Of a stretch of 64,000 nt of DNA, positions 9,508 through 18,185 are shown piece after piece (position 1 is the first letter of the stretch; each line of letters opens with the position of its first letter). The stretch lies in assembly GCA_910575245.1 (NCBI GenBank), contig CAJTEN010000001.1, positions 434,001-498,000 of the forward strand. The letters run 5' to 3'. Source of the DNA: Clostridia bacterium. Lineage in GTDB: Bacteria > Bacillota > Clostridia > Lachnospirales > Lachnospiraceae. The notes under the pieces were generated by a model that saw nothing but the letters and a program-made list of their open reading frames with translations, did no database searches and was not told the DNA's origin. The translations under genes were made by a program, and so were the position numbers.

Positions 9508-9627
9508 TATCTGGAGGAGCCCCTTGGAAAGCGCCGGCACTTAGCGAGGTATTTTACGAGCTTAGTGTCCGTTACGCTTGGAACGGAGCGAAAGCATGGC
9601 GACGAAGATATTGACTTTCCGCTGAGC
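9491..9627. mobile_element. Degenerate MITE-like element, relative of the 189-bp family
   Basis: The ends are an imperfect inverted repeat of about 22 bases: GCTCAGAGGGAAGTTAATAT at 9491 against the complement of the bases ending at 9627, GCTCAGCGGAAAGTCAATAT. The middle (9526-9595) is clearly related to the core of the 189-bp MITEs (GGAAA.CGCCGG.ACTTA..GAGGT... TTGGAAC..AGCGAAAGC). Both flanks begin GTCCG, possibly a decayed target duplication. The stop codon of the upstream GT4 lies inside it. Confidence 0.65.
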
Positions 9628-9710
9628 GTCCGGGTTCTTGTGAATAGTAACAGCAGTAACGGACTGTTAGGAATATCTGTGTAATTTATATCGCCACAGT
9701 AAAAATAATT

Positions 9711-9719
9711 TGGTATAAT
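9711..9719 (+). promoter_or_regulatory. Extended -10 promoter element before the GT8 gene
   Basis: TGGTATAAT is an extended -10 (TG-N-TATAAT) 54 bases before the ATG. No good -35 is visible 16-18 bases upstream, which is usual for extended -10 promoters. The rest of the 9628-9772 gap shows nothing else. Confidence 0.4.
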
Positions 9720-9772
9720 ACAATAGCCGGTGATTTTACGGTCAGATTCTATAAGGAGTATCGACAGCCTGT

Positions 9773-10711
9773 ATGTATATAAATATAGCATTTTGCTTTG
9801 ACCACAATTTAATCCGGCAGGTACAGGTGGCGGCAGCCTCTTTGCTTGATCATACCGGAACGGATCAGGTGCATTACCATATTTATTGTATTTGCACGAA
9901 AGAGGCATCTCAGGCCGGGGACAGACTCCGCCGGCTTGTCAAGGCACGGGACAGGGAGTCTTCGGTTACCGTGAAAGTGGTGGAGAATCTCTATCAGGAC
10001 GCATATGAGGTCAGAGGAATTTCTTCAGGCGCTTATCTCCGTCTTATGCTTCACAGACTTTTGCCAGAGCTTGATAAAATACTTTATACGGATGTTGATG
10101 TGCTGTTTAGGGATGATCTGACAGAAATCTGGCAGACGGATTTGACAGACTATGTGCTTGCTGCCGTGAAAGGTACGGTAAATTGTTCCGATAAATGGGA
10201 ATGGAACAGTGACAGGCCGTATTGGCATTGGCTGGAGGACATGAAAGGCAAATATATTAATTCGGGCGTATTATTGTTGAATCTGGCAGAGGTGCGCAGG
10301 AGAAATCTGGAGGAGGAATGGAGTAAGTGGGCAAAGGAGAGACTGTATTATCAGGATCAGGATATTCTAAATCTCACCTGTAAAGGCGCCATTTTGTATC
10401 TTCCGTTGAAATATAACCGCTTCGCTTATATAGAAGAGGATGATTATGACGCTTATGTCAGCGAGGGGATTTTTACAGGGCAGGAATGTGAGGAGGCGTC
10501 AAACCGGCCGGTGATCATTCACTATGCCGGGGACAAGCCATGGAAACGTTATGATACGAACCTTGGATATCTGTGGTGGGATTATGTGAATAGCCAGCCC
10601 GGCTTACAAGGTATGTTTGATGAAGAGAAAGCCAGAAAGTATCACGGGCCGACACTGCTTGAAAGAGGAATACGCAAGCTTAGGAAGATAGTCAGTAAGG
10701 AAAAATTGTAG
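9773..10711 (+). CDS. Glycosyltransferase family 8
   Basis: The protein has 312 residues. The start MYINIAFCFDHNLIRQVQVAAASLL is typical of GT8, followed by SGAYLRLMLHRLLP, the metal-binding DxD in KILYTDVDVLFRDDL (about residues 103-105), then GKYINSGVLLLNL and the C-terminal HYAGDKPWKRY that holds the second metal ligand His. All catalytic landmarks are present. GT8 enzymes are retaining transferases that add glucose or galactose to lipid- or protein-linked acceptors. The C-terminal basic helix could associate with the membrane. It has its own predicted promoter and lies 87 bases before ugd. Confidence 0.92.
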   Translation: MYINIAFCFDHNLIRQVQVAAASLLDHTGTDQVHYHIYCICTKEASQAGDRLRRLVKARDRESSVTVKVVENLYQDAYEVRGISSGAYLRLMLHRLLPELDKILYTDVDVLFRDDLTEIWQTDLTDYVLAAVKGTVNCSDKWEWNSDRPYWHWLEDMKGKYINSGVLLLNLAEVRRRNLEEEWSKWAKERLYYQDQDILNLTCKGAILYLPLKYNRFAYIEEDDYDAYVSEGIFTGQECEEASNRPVIIHYAGDKPWKRYDTNLGYLWWDYVNSQPGLQGMFDEEKARKYHGPTLLERGIRKLRKIVSKEKL

Positions 10712-10798
10712 CCGGTGGGAAGATGCAGCGGCCCGGCCGGATATGGCTGCAAAGAAGTGCAAAAAGAAAACAGAAAGAAAAGACAGGGGATCAGGTAA

Positions 10799-12109
10799 AT
10801 GAAAATAGCAGTTGCGGGAACAGGATATGTGGGACTCGTTGCGGGAGTATGCTTTGCGGAAAAGGGTCATGATGTTACATGTGTGGATGTGGATGAGAAG
10901 AAAGTCAGGATGATGGAATCGGGGGTATCGCCGATCTATGAGGAAGGGCTGGAGGAACTGATGCAGAAGAATAATGCCACCGGCAGACTGCATTATACGA
11001 CTGACTACCGGAGCGCTTACAAGGATGTAGATGCCATTTTCATAGGCGTGGGTACGCCGGAGCGGCCGGACGGCTCAGCGAATCTGAGTTATATTGCGAC
11101 GGTATCCAGGCAGATAGCGGAATCTGTGGAGAGAGACTGCCTGGTTGTTGTCAAATCCACTGTGCCGGTGGGAACCAATGATAAGGTGGAGCAGTTTATC
11201 AGAGACTTTCTGATCAGGGATGTGAAGGTGGAGGTGGCCTCCAATCCGGAGTTCCTTGCGCAAGGTTCTGCGGTACATGATACGCTGCATGCGGCGCGGA
11301 TCATCATCGGTACGGAAAGCAGGGAGGCAGAAGCAGCCTTAAAGAAAATCTATGAACCCTTCGGCCTGCCGATTGTGTCGGTGGGCAGACGGTCGGCGGA
11401 GATGATCAAGTATGCATGCAATGATTTCCTGGCGCTTAAGATATCCTATATGAATGATATCGCCAATCTGTGCGAATTGGTAGGAGCGGATATTGATGCG
11501 GTGGCAGAAGGGATGAGTTATGATTCCAGAATCGGTTCCAGATTCCTGAACGCCGGTGTGGGGTACGGAGGAAGCTGCTTTCCGAAGGATACGAAGGCGC
11601 TGAAATATCTTGCCAGACAGAACGGATACAAACTGCGCACCGTAGAGGCGGCAGTGGATGTGAATGAAGAGCAGAAGACCAAGCTGTTTCGCAAGGCAAG
11701 CAATCGGATGATTACATTCCAGAACCTGAAGGTTGCGGTGCTGGGCCTTGCCTTCAAGGCAGGAACCGATGATCTGCGGGAAGCCCCTTCCATAGACAAT
11801 GTACAGCTGCTTCTGGAAAGTGGTGCTGATATCTATGCATATGATCCTGTTGCGGCGGATAATTTCCGGAAGAGATATCCGGAAGGAAAGAATGAAAGAG
11901 GCACCATACAGTATGTAACAACGCCGGAGGAGGCGCTTCAGGACGCAAATCTCTGTTTTATTTTTACGGAATGGACACAGATCAAAGCGGTCGCGCCCGC
12001 AGTATATAAAGAAAAAATGCGGATTCCGCTTGTCTATGACGGACGTAACCTGTATGCTCTGCAGGCAATGAAGGAAGCCGGTGTGGAGTATTACAGTATC
12101 GGGCGCTAG
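10799..12109 (+). CDS. ugd: UDP-glucose 6-dehydrogenase
   Basis: The protein has 436 residues, the usual length. It oxidises UDP-glucose to UDP-glucuronate in the cytoplasm with two NAD+. Seen: NAD-binding GTGYVGLVAGVCFAEKGH at the start, GVGTPERPDGSANL, VVKSTVPVGTNDK, ASNPEFLAQGSA, and the active-site cysteine in GVGYGGSCFPKDTKAL. The C-terminal domain begins LGLAFKAGTDDLREAPS, typical of TuaD/RkpK-type enzymes. The next gene encodes a UDP-glucuronate epimerase-like protein, so the product is probably converted to UDP-galacturonate. This pair indicates an acidic sugar in the polymer. Confidence 0.96.
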   Translation: MKIAVAGTGYVGLVAGVCFAEKGHDVTCVDVDEKKVRMMESGVSPIYEEGLEELMQKNNATGRLHYTTDYRSAYKDVDAIFIGVGTPERPDGSANLSYIATVSRQIAESVERDCLVVVKSTVPVGTNDKVEQFIRDFLIRDVKVEVASNPEFLAQGSAVHDTLHAARIIIGTESREAEAALKKIYEPFGLPIVSVGRRSAEMIKYACNDFLALKISYMNDIANLCELVGADIDAVAEGMSYDSRIGSRFLNAGVGYGGSCFPKDTKALKYLARQNGYKLRTVEAAVDVNEEQKTKLFRKASNRMITFQNLKVAVLGLAFKAGTDDLREAPSIDNVQLLLESGADIYAYDPVAADNFRKRYPEGKNERGTIQYVTTPEEALQDANLCFIFTEWTQIKAVAPAVYKEKMRIPLVYDGRNLYALQAMKEAGVEYYSIGR

Positions 12110-12163
12110 AACTTTATCTTTGGCAATAAATCAGGTGACTTCGGCAGATATTTGGTAATTGCC

Positions 12164-12213
12164 GTACTTTTCATGAGAATTTGTGTTGGGGAAGGCATGG
12201 AGGTGCAAGTATG
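12164..12213 (+). repeat. 50-nt start-codon-linked repeat, copy A
   Basis: The block begins GTACTTTTCATG, contains the Shine-Dalgarno in CATGGAGGTGCAAGT and ends exactly on the ATG of the epimerase gene. Copies B (14327-14376) and C (61502-61551) have the same length and end on an ATG too. Sequence upstream of the blocks and downstream of the ATG is unrelated. Confidence 0.85.
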
Positions 12214-13206
12214 AATCTATTGGATGTGAACAAAATATATTTAGTGACAGGTGGCGCAGGTTTTATCGGCTTTCATCTGTCCAGAAGTCTCCTGGAGAAA
12301 GGCGCCAGAGTCATCGGTTTTGACAACCTGAATGATTACTATGATGTGAAACTGAAAGAAGACCGACTGAAGATCCTGCGGGCAAATGAGAATTACACGT
12401 TTATCAAAGGAGACCTGGGCGATAAAAGCGATGTATTCCGTCTGTTTCAGGAATACGCGCCGCAGGTGGTGGTCAATCTGGGAGCGCAGGCAGGAGTGCG
12501 TTACAGCATTGATAATCCGGATGCCTATATGCGGTCTAATATGATGGGATTTTTCCATGTTCTGGAGGGATGCCGGTACTTTCCGGTGGAACATCTGGTC
12601 TATGCTTCTTCCAGCTCGGTCTATGGCGGAAATGAGAAAGTACCTTTTTCCACGGAGGACAAGGTGGACGAGCCCGTGAGCCTGTATGCGGCAACCAAGA
12701 AGTCCAATGAGCTGCTTGCGCACGCTTACAGTAAGCTGTACCATATTCCGGCGACAGGGCTTCGTTTCTTCACGGTATACGGACCTTTCGGCAGACCGGA
12801 TATGGCATATTATAAGTTTACGCAGAAGATTCTGGCGGGACAGCCGATTCAGATCTATAATAACGGCGACATGTACAGAGACTTTACCTATATTGATGAT
12901 ATTGTCCGGGGGATAGAAAACATTCTCTGTAATCCGCCCGTACTAAATGACAAGGGTGTAAGATGTAAGCTGTACAATATCGGTAATAATAAACCGGAAA
13001 GACTGATGGATTATATAGAGACTCTGGAGAAATGTCTCGGGAAAAAGGCGGTGAAAGAATACCTCCCGATGCAGCCCGGAGATGTGTATCAGACCTATGC
13101 GGATGTCACAGACCTGATGCAGGATTATGACTTTAAGCCGGATACTTCGATCGAGGAAGGACTTGACAGGTTTGTAAAGTGGTACCGGGAATATTATAAG
13201 GTGTGA
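12211..13206 (+). CDS. NAD-dependent epimerase, probable UDP-glucuronate 4-epimerase
   Basis: The protein has 331 residues from ATG 12211; its GGAGGTG ribosome site and start codon are part of the 50-nt repeat. Extended short-chain dehydrogenase fold: TGGAGFIGFHLSRSLLEKG near the N-terminus, DNLNDYYDVKLKEDRL, then the catalytic Ser region YASSSSVYGGNEKVPF and YAATKKSNE (YxxxK). The NDYYDVxLKxxRL segment and LRFFTVYGPFGRPDMAYYKFT are hallmarks of the UDP-glucuronate 4-epimerase group (CapI/WbtF-like). With Ugd upstream it would supply UDP-galacturonate. A UDP-glucose epimerase role is less likely. Confidence 0.9.
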   Translation: MNLLDVNKIYLVTGGAGFIGFHLSRSLLEKGARVIGFDNLNDYYDVKLKEDRLKILRANENYTFIKGDLGDKSDVFRLFQEYAPQVVVNLGAQAGVRYSIDNPDAYMRSNMMGFFHVLEGCRYFPVEHLVYASSSSVYGGNEKVPFSTEDKVDEPVSLYAATKKSNELLAHAYSKLYHIPATGLRFFTVYGPFGRPDMAYYKFTQKILAGQPIQIYNNGDMYRDFTYIDDIVRGIENILCNPPVLNDKGVRCKLYNIGNNKPERLMDYIETLEKCLGKKAVKEYLPMQPGDVYQTYADVTDLMQDYDFKPDTSIEEGLDRFVKWYREYYKV

Positions 13207-13249
13207 AAAGAGTGACGGACAATAGACAGGCGGAGAGGCACGGTAGGAT

Positions 13250-14290
13250 ATGACTGTAAAGGAAACAGAAAGCGTACAAGGTACAATGGACAGTAGAACA
13301 GAGAAGAGAAAGACGCCGGTCTTATATCTGGTAGTTCCCTGTTATAATGAAGAAGAAGTGATTGAGAAATCGGCCAGGGTGCTTGGCGATAAGATGCGGC
13401 GTCTGCAGCATGTGGGGCGCATTGCAGCCGGAAGCAAGATCATGTTTGTCAACGACGGAAGCAAGGACAGCACTCTGCGGCTGCTGCATGCGGCTGCAGC
13501 ACGGGATACGATGTTTTCTGTGATCAGCCTGGCAGGCAACTACGGGCATCAGAGCGCAATTCTTGCGGGGATGATGACTGCGAGACAGTATGCGGACGTG
13601 GTGGTGACCATTGATGCGGATCTGCAGCAGGATATCGAGGCGCTGGATAAGTTTATAGACAGTTATACGGCGGGCAGTGAAGTGGTATACGGCGTGCGCA
13701 ACGACAGACATTCGGACGGCATCTTCAAGAAAGGCAGTGCGACACTGTATTATAATCTGATGCACCTTCTGGGAAGCAGGGTTATCACTAACCATGCGGA
13801 TTACCGGCTGATGTCCAGGAAAGCATTGGATGCTTTATCTGAGTACCAGGAGACGAATCTTTTCTTAAGAGGCCTTATTCCGACCATGGGCTTCCCTTCC
13901 GATGTGGTTTACTTCGATGTCAAGGCCAGGGAAGCAGGGCATTCCAAATATACACTGAGTAAAATGATGACTCTGGCGATGGACGGTATTACTTCCATGA
14001 GCACCAGGCCGCTTCGGATGATCAGCATTCTGGGAATGCTTGTCTGCCTGTTTAGCTGTATCATGCTTGTCATTAATCTGGTGGACTGGGCAAAAGGAAA
14101 CAATGTGCCCGGTTATACGACAACGATGACAGTGTCTCTGCTGATAGGAGGGATCACGCTTCTCTCTCTGGGAATTATCGGGGAGTATATCGGTAAGATT
14201 TATATGGAGACGAAACACAGGCCCAGATATATCATTGATACATTTGTATGGAAAGAAGATGACCCGGCGAAGACAGAGGAAGAGGATTGA
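13250..14290 (+). CDS. GtrB/DPM-type polyprenyl-phosphate glycosyltransferase (GT2, two TM)
   Basis: The protein has 346 residues: a GT2 domain (LYLVVPCYNEEEVI; MFVNDGSKDSTL; TIDADLQQDIEAL with the DxD) followed by two membrane segments at about residues 258-280 and 292-315 (ISILGMLVCLFSCIMLVINL and VSLLIGGITLLSLGIIGEYI). Enzymes of this build move a hexose from a nucleotide sugar to undecaprenyl phosphate on the cytoplasmic face. The motif NYGHQSAILAGM is typical of GtrB/ArnC relatives. A GtrA-type flippase is encoded at 27751, and GT-C-like proteins are nearby, so it fits a three-component side-chain system. The sugar is unknown. Confidence 0.9.
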   Translation: MTVKETESVQGTMDSRTEKRKTPVLYLVVPCYNEEEVIEKSARVLGDKMRRLQHVGRIAAGSKIMFVNDGSKDSTLRLLHAAAARDTMFSVISLAGNYGHQSAILAGMMTARQYADVVVTIDADLQQDIEALDKFIDSYTAGSEVVYGVRNDRHSDGIFKKGSATLYYNLMHLLGSRVITNHADYRLMSRKALDALSEYQETNLFLRGLIPTMGFPSDVVYFDVKAREAGHSKYTLSKMMTLAMDGITSMSTRPLRMISILGMLVCLFSCIMLVINLVDWAKGNNVPGYTTTMTVSLLIGGITLLSLGIIGEYIGKIYMETKHRPRYIIDTFVWKEDDPAKTEEED

Positions 14291-14326
14291 TCAAATCATC
14301 GCTGTCTGGCACTGCTTCTTGTAAGA

Positions 14327-14376
14327 GTACTTTTCATGGGAGTTTGTGCCGGAAAAGACATGGAGGTGCAAGTATG
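14327..14376 (+). repeat. 50-nt start-codon-linked repeat, copy B
   Basis: The block starts GTACTTTTCATGGGAG and ends on ATG 14374, with GGAGGTGCAAGT before it. It is the closest match to copy A at 12164-12213. Confidence 0.85.
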
Positions 14377-15315
14377 CTGCAGGAGATAGATATACACGCA
14401 GATGATTACGCGTTGACAGTTAATACATCCAGGGATATGCTGGCCTGTATGTTAAAGGGGCAGCTGGACAGTATCAGCATCGTACCCAATATGTCCTGTT
14501 TTCAGGAGAGCATGGAATTACTCTGCAAAGCTGTTCCTAAGCTGCCTTTTCTTCCGAAGATGTCAGTACACTTGGACTTTGTGGAGGGACATTGCCTTGC
14601 AGGAGCAGACCGGGTACCGCTTCTTGTTAAAGAGGGAAGCGACTTGATGGGGCTGGGATGGGGCGGATTGTTTATGCTGTCCTATTTTCCGTGGAAACGC
14701 CGGGAAGCGAAACGGCAGTTGAAGCAGGAGATCAGGGCGCAGATCGAGAGAGTACAGGCGGCGGTTATCCATGTCATGGAACTGGCGGAAGGACAGGGAG
14801 TTGTCTGTGGGCAGAAGCATATCCGCATTGATTCCCACCAGCATGCACATATGATTCCGGTAGTTTGGGAAGCCTTGGCCGAGGTGATCGAGGAGGAGCG
14901 CTATGAGGTGGAATATATCCGCAATTCCAGGGAAATGCTGGGTGTATTTCTCTCGGAGCTGCCGCTTTGGAAAACCTACCGGCCTGTCAATTTTGTCAAG
15001 AACAGGCTGTTAGCTTTGTATTCTCACAGGGTTGACCGTTATGCGAGAGCCCATCAACTAAAACAGATGTATCTGTGGGGACTGGTCATGAGCGGATATA
15101 TGGATTATGACAGAATCGTTAAATTGTATCCGAAGACAGCGGCCAGGGCCGGACGGGACGGCCGCGTGCTGGAGATTCTTTTCCATCCCGGCTTAACGCT
15201 GCCGGAGGAGGTGTCTGAAGAAATCGGGGCAGAGGCCGCACGGGATTTCTATCTGCGCAAGGACCGCCATGTGGAGATGGATGCGATTGGCCGGATGAAG
15301 ACACTGATCGGATAA
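14374..15315 (+). CDS. ChbG/HpnK (YdjC-like) family carbohydrate deacetylase
   Basis: The protein has 313 residues from ATG 14374, whose ribosome site belongs to the 50-nt repeat; an upstream in-frame ATG at 14287 has no support. Seen: DIHADDYALTVNTS at the N-terminus (metal-binding Asp pair of the ADDxG motif), HLDFVEGH around residue 65 and RIDSHQHAHMIPVVWE around residue 155 (the metal-binding His cluster). YdjC-like enzymes remove N-acetyl groups from oligosaccharides or lipid-linked amino sugars. Placed after a GtrB-like enzyme, it may deacetylate a HexNAc on the lipid carrier or in the polymer. Substrate is inferred. Confidence 0.85.
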   Translation: MLQEIDIHADDYALTVNTSRDMLACMLKGQLDSISIVPNMSCFQESMELLCKAVPKLPFLPKMSVHLDFVEGHCLAGADRVPLLVKEGSDLMGLGWGGLFMLSYFPWKRREAKRQLKQEIRAQIERVQAAVIHVMELAEGQGVVCGQKHIRIDSHQHAHMIPVVWEALAEVIEEERYEVEYIRNSREMLGVFLSELPLWKTYRPVNFVKNRLLALYSHRVDRYARAHQLKQMYLWGLVMSGYMDYDRIVKLYPKTAARAGRDGRVLEILFHPGLTLPEEVSEEIGAEAARDFYLRKDRHVEMDAIGRMKTLIG

Positions 15316-15337
15316 GGGCACAGCGCCGGGGCTGCTT

Positions 15338-16318
15338 TTACTTTTGGTAACGCTGCAGCTCCCCGACTTCATTCCACAGGATATCCGTAAAATAGCGCGC
15401 ACCGTCTTCATTGAGATGGTCGGAATCGGAGAAGTAGTCCAGATTGTCGTAGAAACGGCCGTCATGGGAATAATCATAATAATTGACGCCCGTGTCAGCT
15501 GCTATCTTCATGACAGTGTCCTGAAATTCCTGCAGAAAATCCTGAGATATCAGTTCTCTGTAATACCGGGAGAAAGGTGTGGTAATCAGCACAGGCGTGA
15601 TCCGATGATCCTGACAGTATTGGATGATGTCATACAATTCTTCGATACGTTCCGGCATAAAATATTCTTCCTTGTTATCAAAGTGCCTGCTGTAACGTTC
15701 CCTGGCCCTTCTGGCAAATTCTTCCACGTCATCACCGGTATCCGCCGCATGGGCTGTGAGGACCGGATTCAGGTTCGGAAACAGTTTCAGTATGTCTTCC
15801 CCTGCGGAGAGGATGGGCAGTCTGTTGGTGATAATGTCCACATAGGGATCATAGCCGGGAATATTATCCGGTGACAGGAAATGATAATAGCGGATACTCA
15901 TGGCCTCTGCTTCTTTGGCATTGACCACTTCATTATTGAAGGAAAAATAGGAAACAGGAACAAAAAGTACGCTGTCTGTCTCCATATTTTCTCCGAATTC
16001 TTTCAGGATCGCATAGTCATAGTTATAGGTTTGGCTTGTGTTGGCGAAGTTAAAGCAGATAAGACCTCTCTGTTCCATGATTTGGCCGTAAGAGAAGTCG
16101 TATGCGCCGTGAGAACTTCCCAGGTTGCCAATGTGGATTTCGCAGTATTCCCGCCCCACCATTTCAAATTTGAGTATATCCTGGTATTTCTCGGCATCAA
16201 TCTTTTTATACGGTTTATTTAAAGCGTAGATGACCAGGACTGCCGCGGCAGGAATCAGAATGCATTTTAAAAGGAACCGGACAATATCTTTTTTCTTGGT
16301 TATCATAATAGATTCCAT
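15338..16318 (-). CDS. SGNH/DltD-like membrane-anchored protein, MBOAT partner
   Basis: The 326-residue protein has a single membrane segment (about residues 15-32), then an extracellular SGNH-like domain: the block I serine in GNLGSSHGAYDF and the C-terminal catalytic pair in DSDHLNEDGARYF. PVSYFSFNNEV resembles the DltD/AlgX group. It lies directly downstream of the MBOAT gene on the same strand (73 bases apart), the arrangement of DltB/DltD and AlgI/AlgX pairs, in which the SGNH protein completes or edits O-acyl transfer outside the cell. The start could also be ATG at 16306. It converges on the deacetylase gene with 22 bases between stops. Confidence 0.8.
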   Translation of the reverse strand: MESIMITKKKDIVRFLLKCILIPAAAVLVIYALNKPYKKIDAEKYQDILKFEMVGREYCEIHIGNLGSSHGAYDFSYGQIMEQRGLICFNFANTSQTYNYDYAILKEFGENMETDSVLFVPVSYFSFNNEVVNAKEAEAMSIRYYHFLSPDNIPGYDPYVDIITNRLPILSAGEDILKLFPNLNPVLTAHAADTGDDVEEFARRARERYSRHFDNKEEYFMPERIEELYDIIQYCQDHRITPVLITTPFSRYYRELISQDFLQEFQDTVMKIAADTGVNYYDYSHDGRFYDNLDYFSDSDHLNEDGARYFTDILWNEVGELQRYQK

Positions 16319-16391
16319 CCTTTCTGCTCATATTTACGGCTCAGCTGCAGCAGCTGTGACAGTATTGTTTCTTATGGTACACTTATCAAAG

Positions 16392-17837
16392 TTAAAATTG
16401 AAAGTATATAAATTCAGTTGCTACGCCCTTCGGTGCAAACAGGGCAATCGTAACCAGCATCAGTACGTACACTGGCCACCGGATAAAGAACTTCTGTTTT
16501 GAAAATGTCTCAATCACGTCACAGCGCAGAGAATAACAATCGTAGAGGGCGAGTACCAATACGGACAGCACCATGCCTATGGCGGTAAGCGGCGACAGGC
16601 CCAGGCATATGATTCCGGTCTGCAGATAATTAAGCGGCCTTTCTATGTCCCAGAAAAGTCTGGAAATGATCCACACGGCATCCTCTATGGTGTTTGCCCT
16701 GAAGAAGATCCAGGTGAAGCACAGGAGGATGAAAGTGATTGGAAGCAGCCACCAGTGCCTGCGGCACTTGCCTTCCGTACCATTCCGTTTCTTCGGGAAT
16801 AGCAGAGTCTCGATGATCTGCAGCACTCCGTGAATGCCGCCCCAGAGGATGTAGGTTAGGCTGCTTCCGTGCCAGAAGCCGCTGACTAAGAAAGTGATGA
16901 GCAGATTCAGGCAGTGATGCCATTTCGCCACTCTGTTGCCGCCCAGCGGAATATAGACATAATCCCGGAACCATGTGGAGAGGGAAATATGCCAGCGGCT
17001 CCAGAACTCTCTGATGGAAAAGGAGAGATAAGGGCTTTTAAAGTTTGTCATCAGATCAATGCCGAAGAGCCTGGCACATCCGATGGCGATGTCGGAATAC
17101 CCTGAGAAATCACAGTATATTTCGATGGCGAACATGATAGTGGCCACGATGAAAGCCAGTCCTACATAGGCCTGTGCATTATCGTAAATATTATTTACTG
17201 TGGAAGCAAAGACATCCGCAATCACAAGCTTCTTAAAATATCCCCAGGCCATCAGCTTTAAACCATAGGTCACATTCTTATAGACGAAGGGACGCTCTTT
17301 CTTATATTGCGGCAGCAGGCTGTCTGCCCTGCCGATGGGACCGGCCAGCAGCTGAGGGAAGAAGGATACAAACAGGGCGTAGTAGCCGAAGTGCCGCTCT
17401 GCCCGGATCTTGCCCCGGTATACATCGATCAGATACCCCATGGACTGAAAGAAGTAGAAAGAAACTCCCGCAGGAAGCAGAAGAGTCAGGGTAAGCGGCT
17501 GCATCTGCAGCTTTCCGGCAGCGATCAGTCCGTTGAGCCGTCCGATCAGGGGACCTGCTGTCTTATATACGAGAAGGATCAGCACCAGTGGCAGTACACC
17601 GCCCAGGAGGCACAGCTTTCTGCGGCCTTCGGAGGGCGAGGCTTCAAGCATCCGTGCCAGTGTGTAAGTGAGTACGGTAGTAAACAATAGCAGAAGCCCA
17701 TAACCTGCATGCAGATTCATATAGAAGGCGTAGCTGGCAGCCAGCAGGAATACCCACCGGTATTTGTGTGGAATCAGATAATATACAATAAACACAGCCG
17801 GTAAAAAAATGGCGAATGTTACGGAGTTAAACAGCAT
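16392..17837 (-). CDS. MBOAT family O-acyltransferase (AlgI/DltB-like)
   Basis: The 481-residue polytopic protein starts MLFNSVTFAIFLPAVFIVYY, the standard opening of AlgI-like MBOATs. FWSRWHISLSTWFRDYVYIPLGG (about residues 278-300) and the catalytic His323 in SGFWHGSSLTYI are present, as is YCDFSGYSDIAIG. Such enzymes pass an acyl group across the membrane to a polysaccharide hydroxyl. AAGGAGG lies eight bases before ATG 17837. The SGNH-like gene follows in the same direction. Acetate is the usual group, but an ACP-borne acyl group is possible here (see 24897 and 26860). Confidence 0.95.
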   Translation of the reverse strand: MLFNSVTFAIFLPAVFIVYYLIPHKYRWVFLLAASYAFYMNLHAGYGLLLLFTTVLTYTLARMLEASPSEGRRKLCLLGGVLPLVLILLVYKTAGPLIGRLNGLIAAGKLQMQPLTLTLLLPAGVSFYFFQSMGYLIDVYRGKIRAERHFGYYALFVSFFPQLLAGPIGRADSLLPQYKKERPFVYKNVTYGLKLMAWGYFKKLVIADVFASTVNNIYDNAQAYVGLAFIVATIMFAIEIYCDFSGYSDIAIGCARLFGIDLMTNFKSPYLSFSIREFWSRWHISLSTWFRDYVYIPLGGNRVAKWHHCLNLLITFLVSGFWHGSSLTYILWGGIHGVLQIIETLLFPKKRNGTEGKCRRHWWLLPITFILLCFTWIFFRANTIEDAVWIISRLFWDIERPLNYLQTGIICLGLSPLTAIGMVLSVLVLALYDCYSLRCDVIETFSKQKFFIRWPVYVLMLVTIALFAPKGVATEFIYFQF

Positions 17838-17967
17838 CGGTAAGGCCTCCTTACGGGGTATCGTGAAGATTTCCTTATTTTACAGGAAATAATTTTTCTA
17901 ACGGCTTTATTCTACTGCAATTTCCTGTATTATGCAATCCGGTATTTGCGGACGCGGTGAATCTTAA

Positions 17968-18078
17968 GAATCTGCCCATTCCAAGTCGCCTGCGGCGAGG
18001 GGCAGATTCTCTCTTGGCTATATTTACACGTTCTCAAGGACTTTGCAGTAAATGCAAAGTCCTGGGCTGGACTGTTAC
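17968..18078 (-). repeat. 111-bp repeat, truncated inverted copy of the element at 61092
   Basis: From GAATCTGCCCATTCC to GGCTGGACTGTTAC this matches, in the opposite direction, nearly all of 61092-61200. It holds two hairpins: AATCTGCCC...GGGGCAGATT enclosing CGCC/GGCG, and AGGACTTTGC...GCAAAGTCCT. The terminal hairpin found in the other copy is missing. The rest of the 17838-18185 gap has only a TATAAT at 18137-18142 without a good -35. Confidence 0.75.
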
Positions 18079-18185
18079 TGGCTGTTGCCAGCGGGGAAAT
18101 TAAAAAGTAGAAAAATGGAAGGGTTTATGATACGATTATAATATTGTGAAAACAACGCATAAGTTTTATTGGAGATATCGAACAG

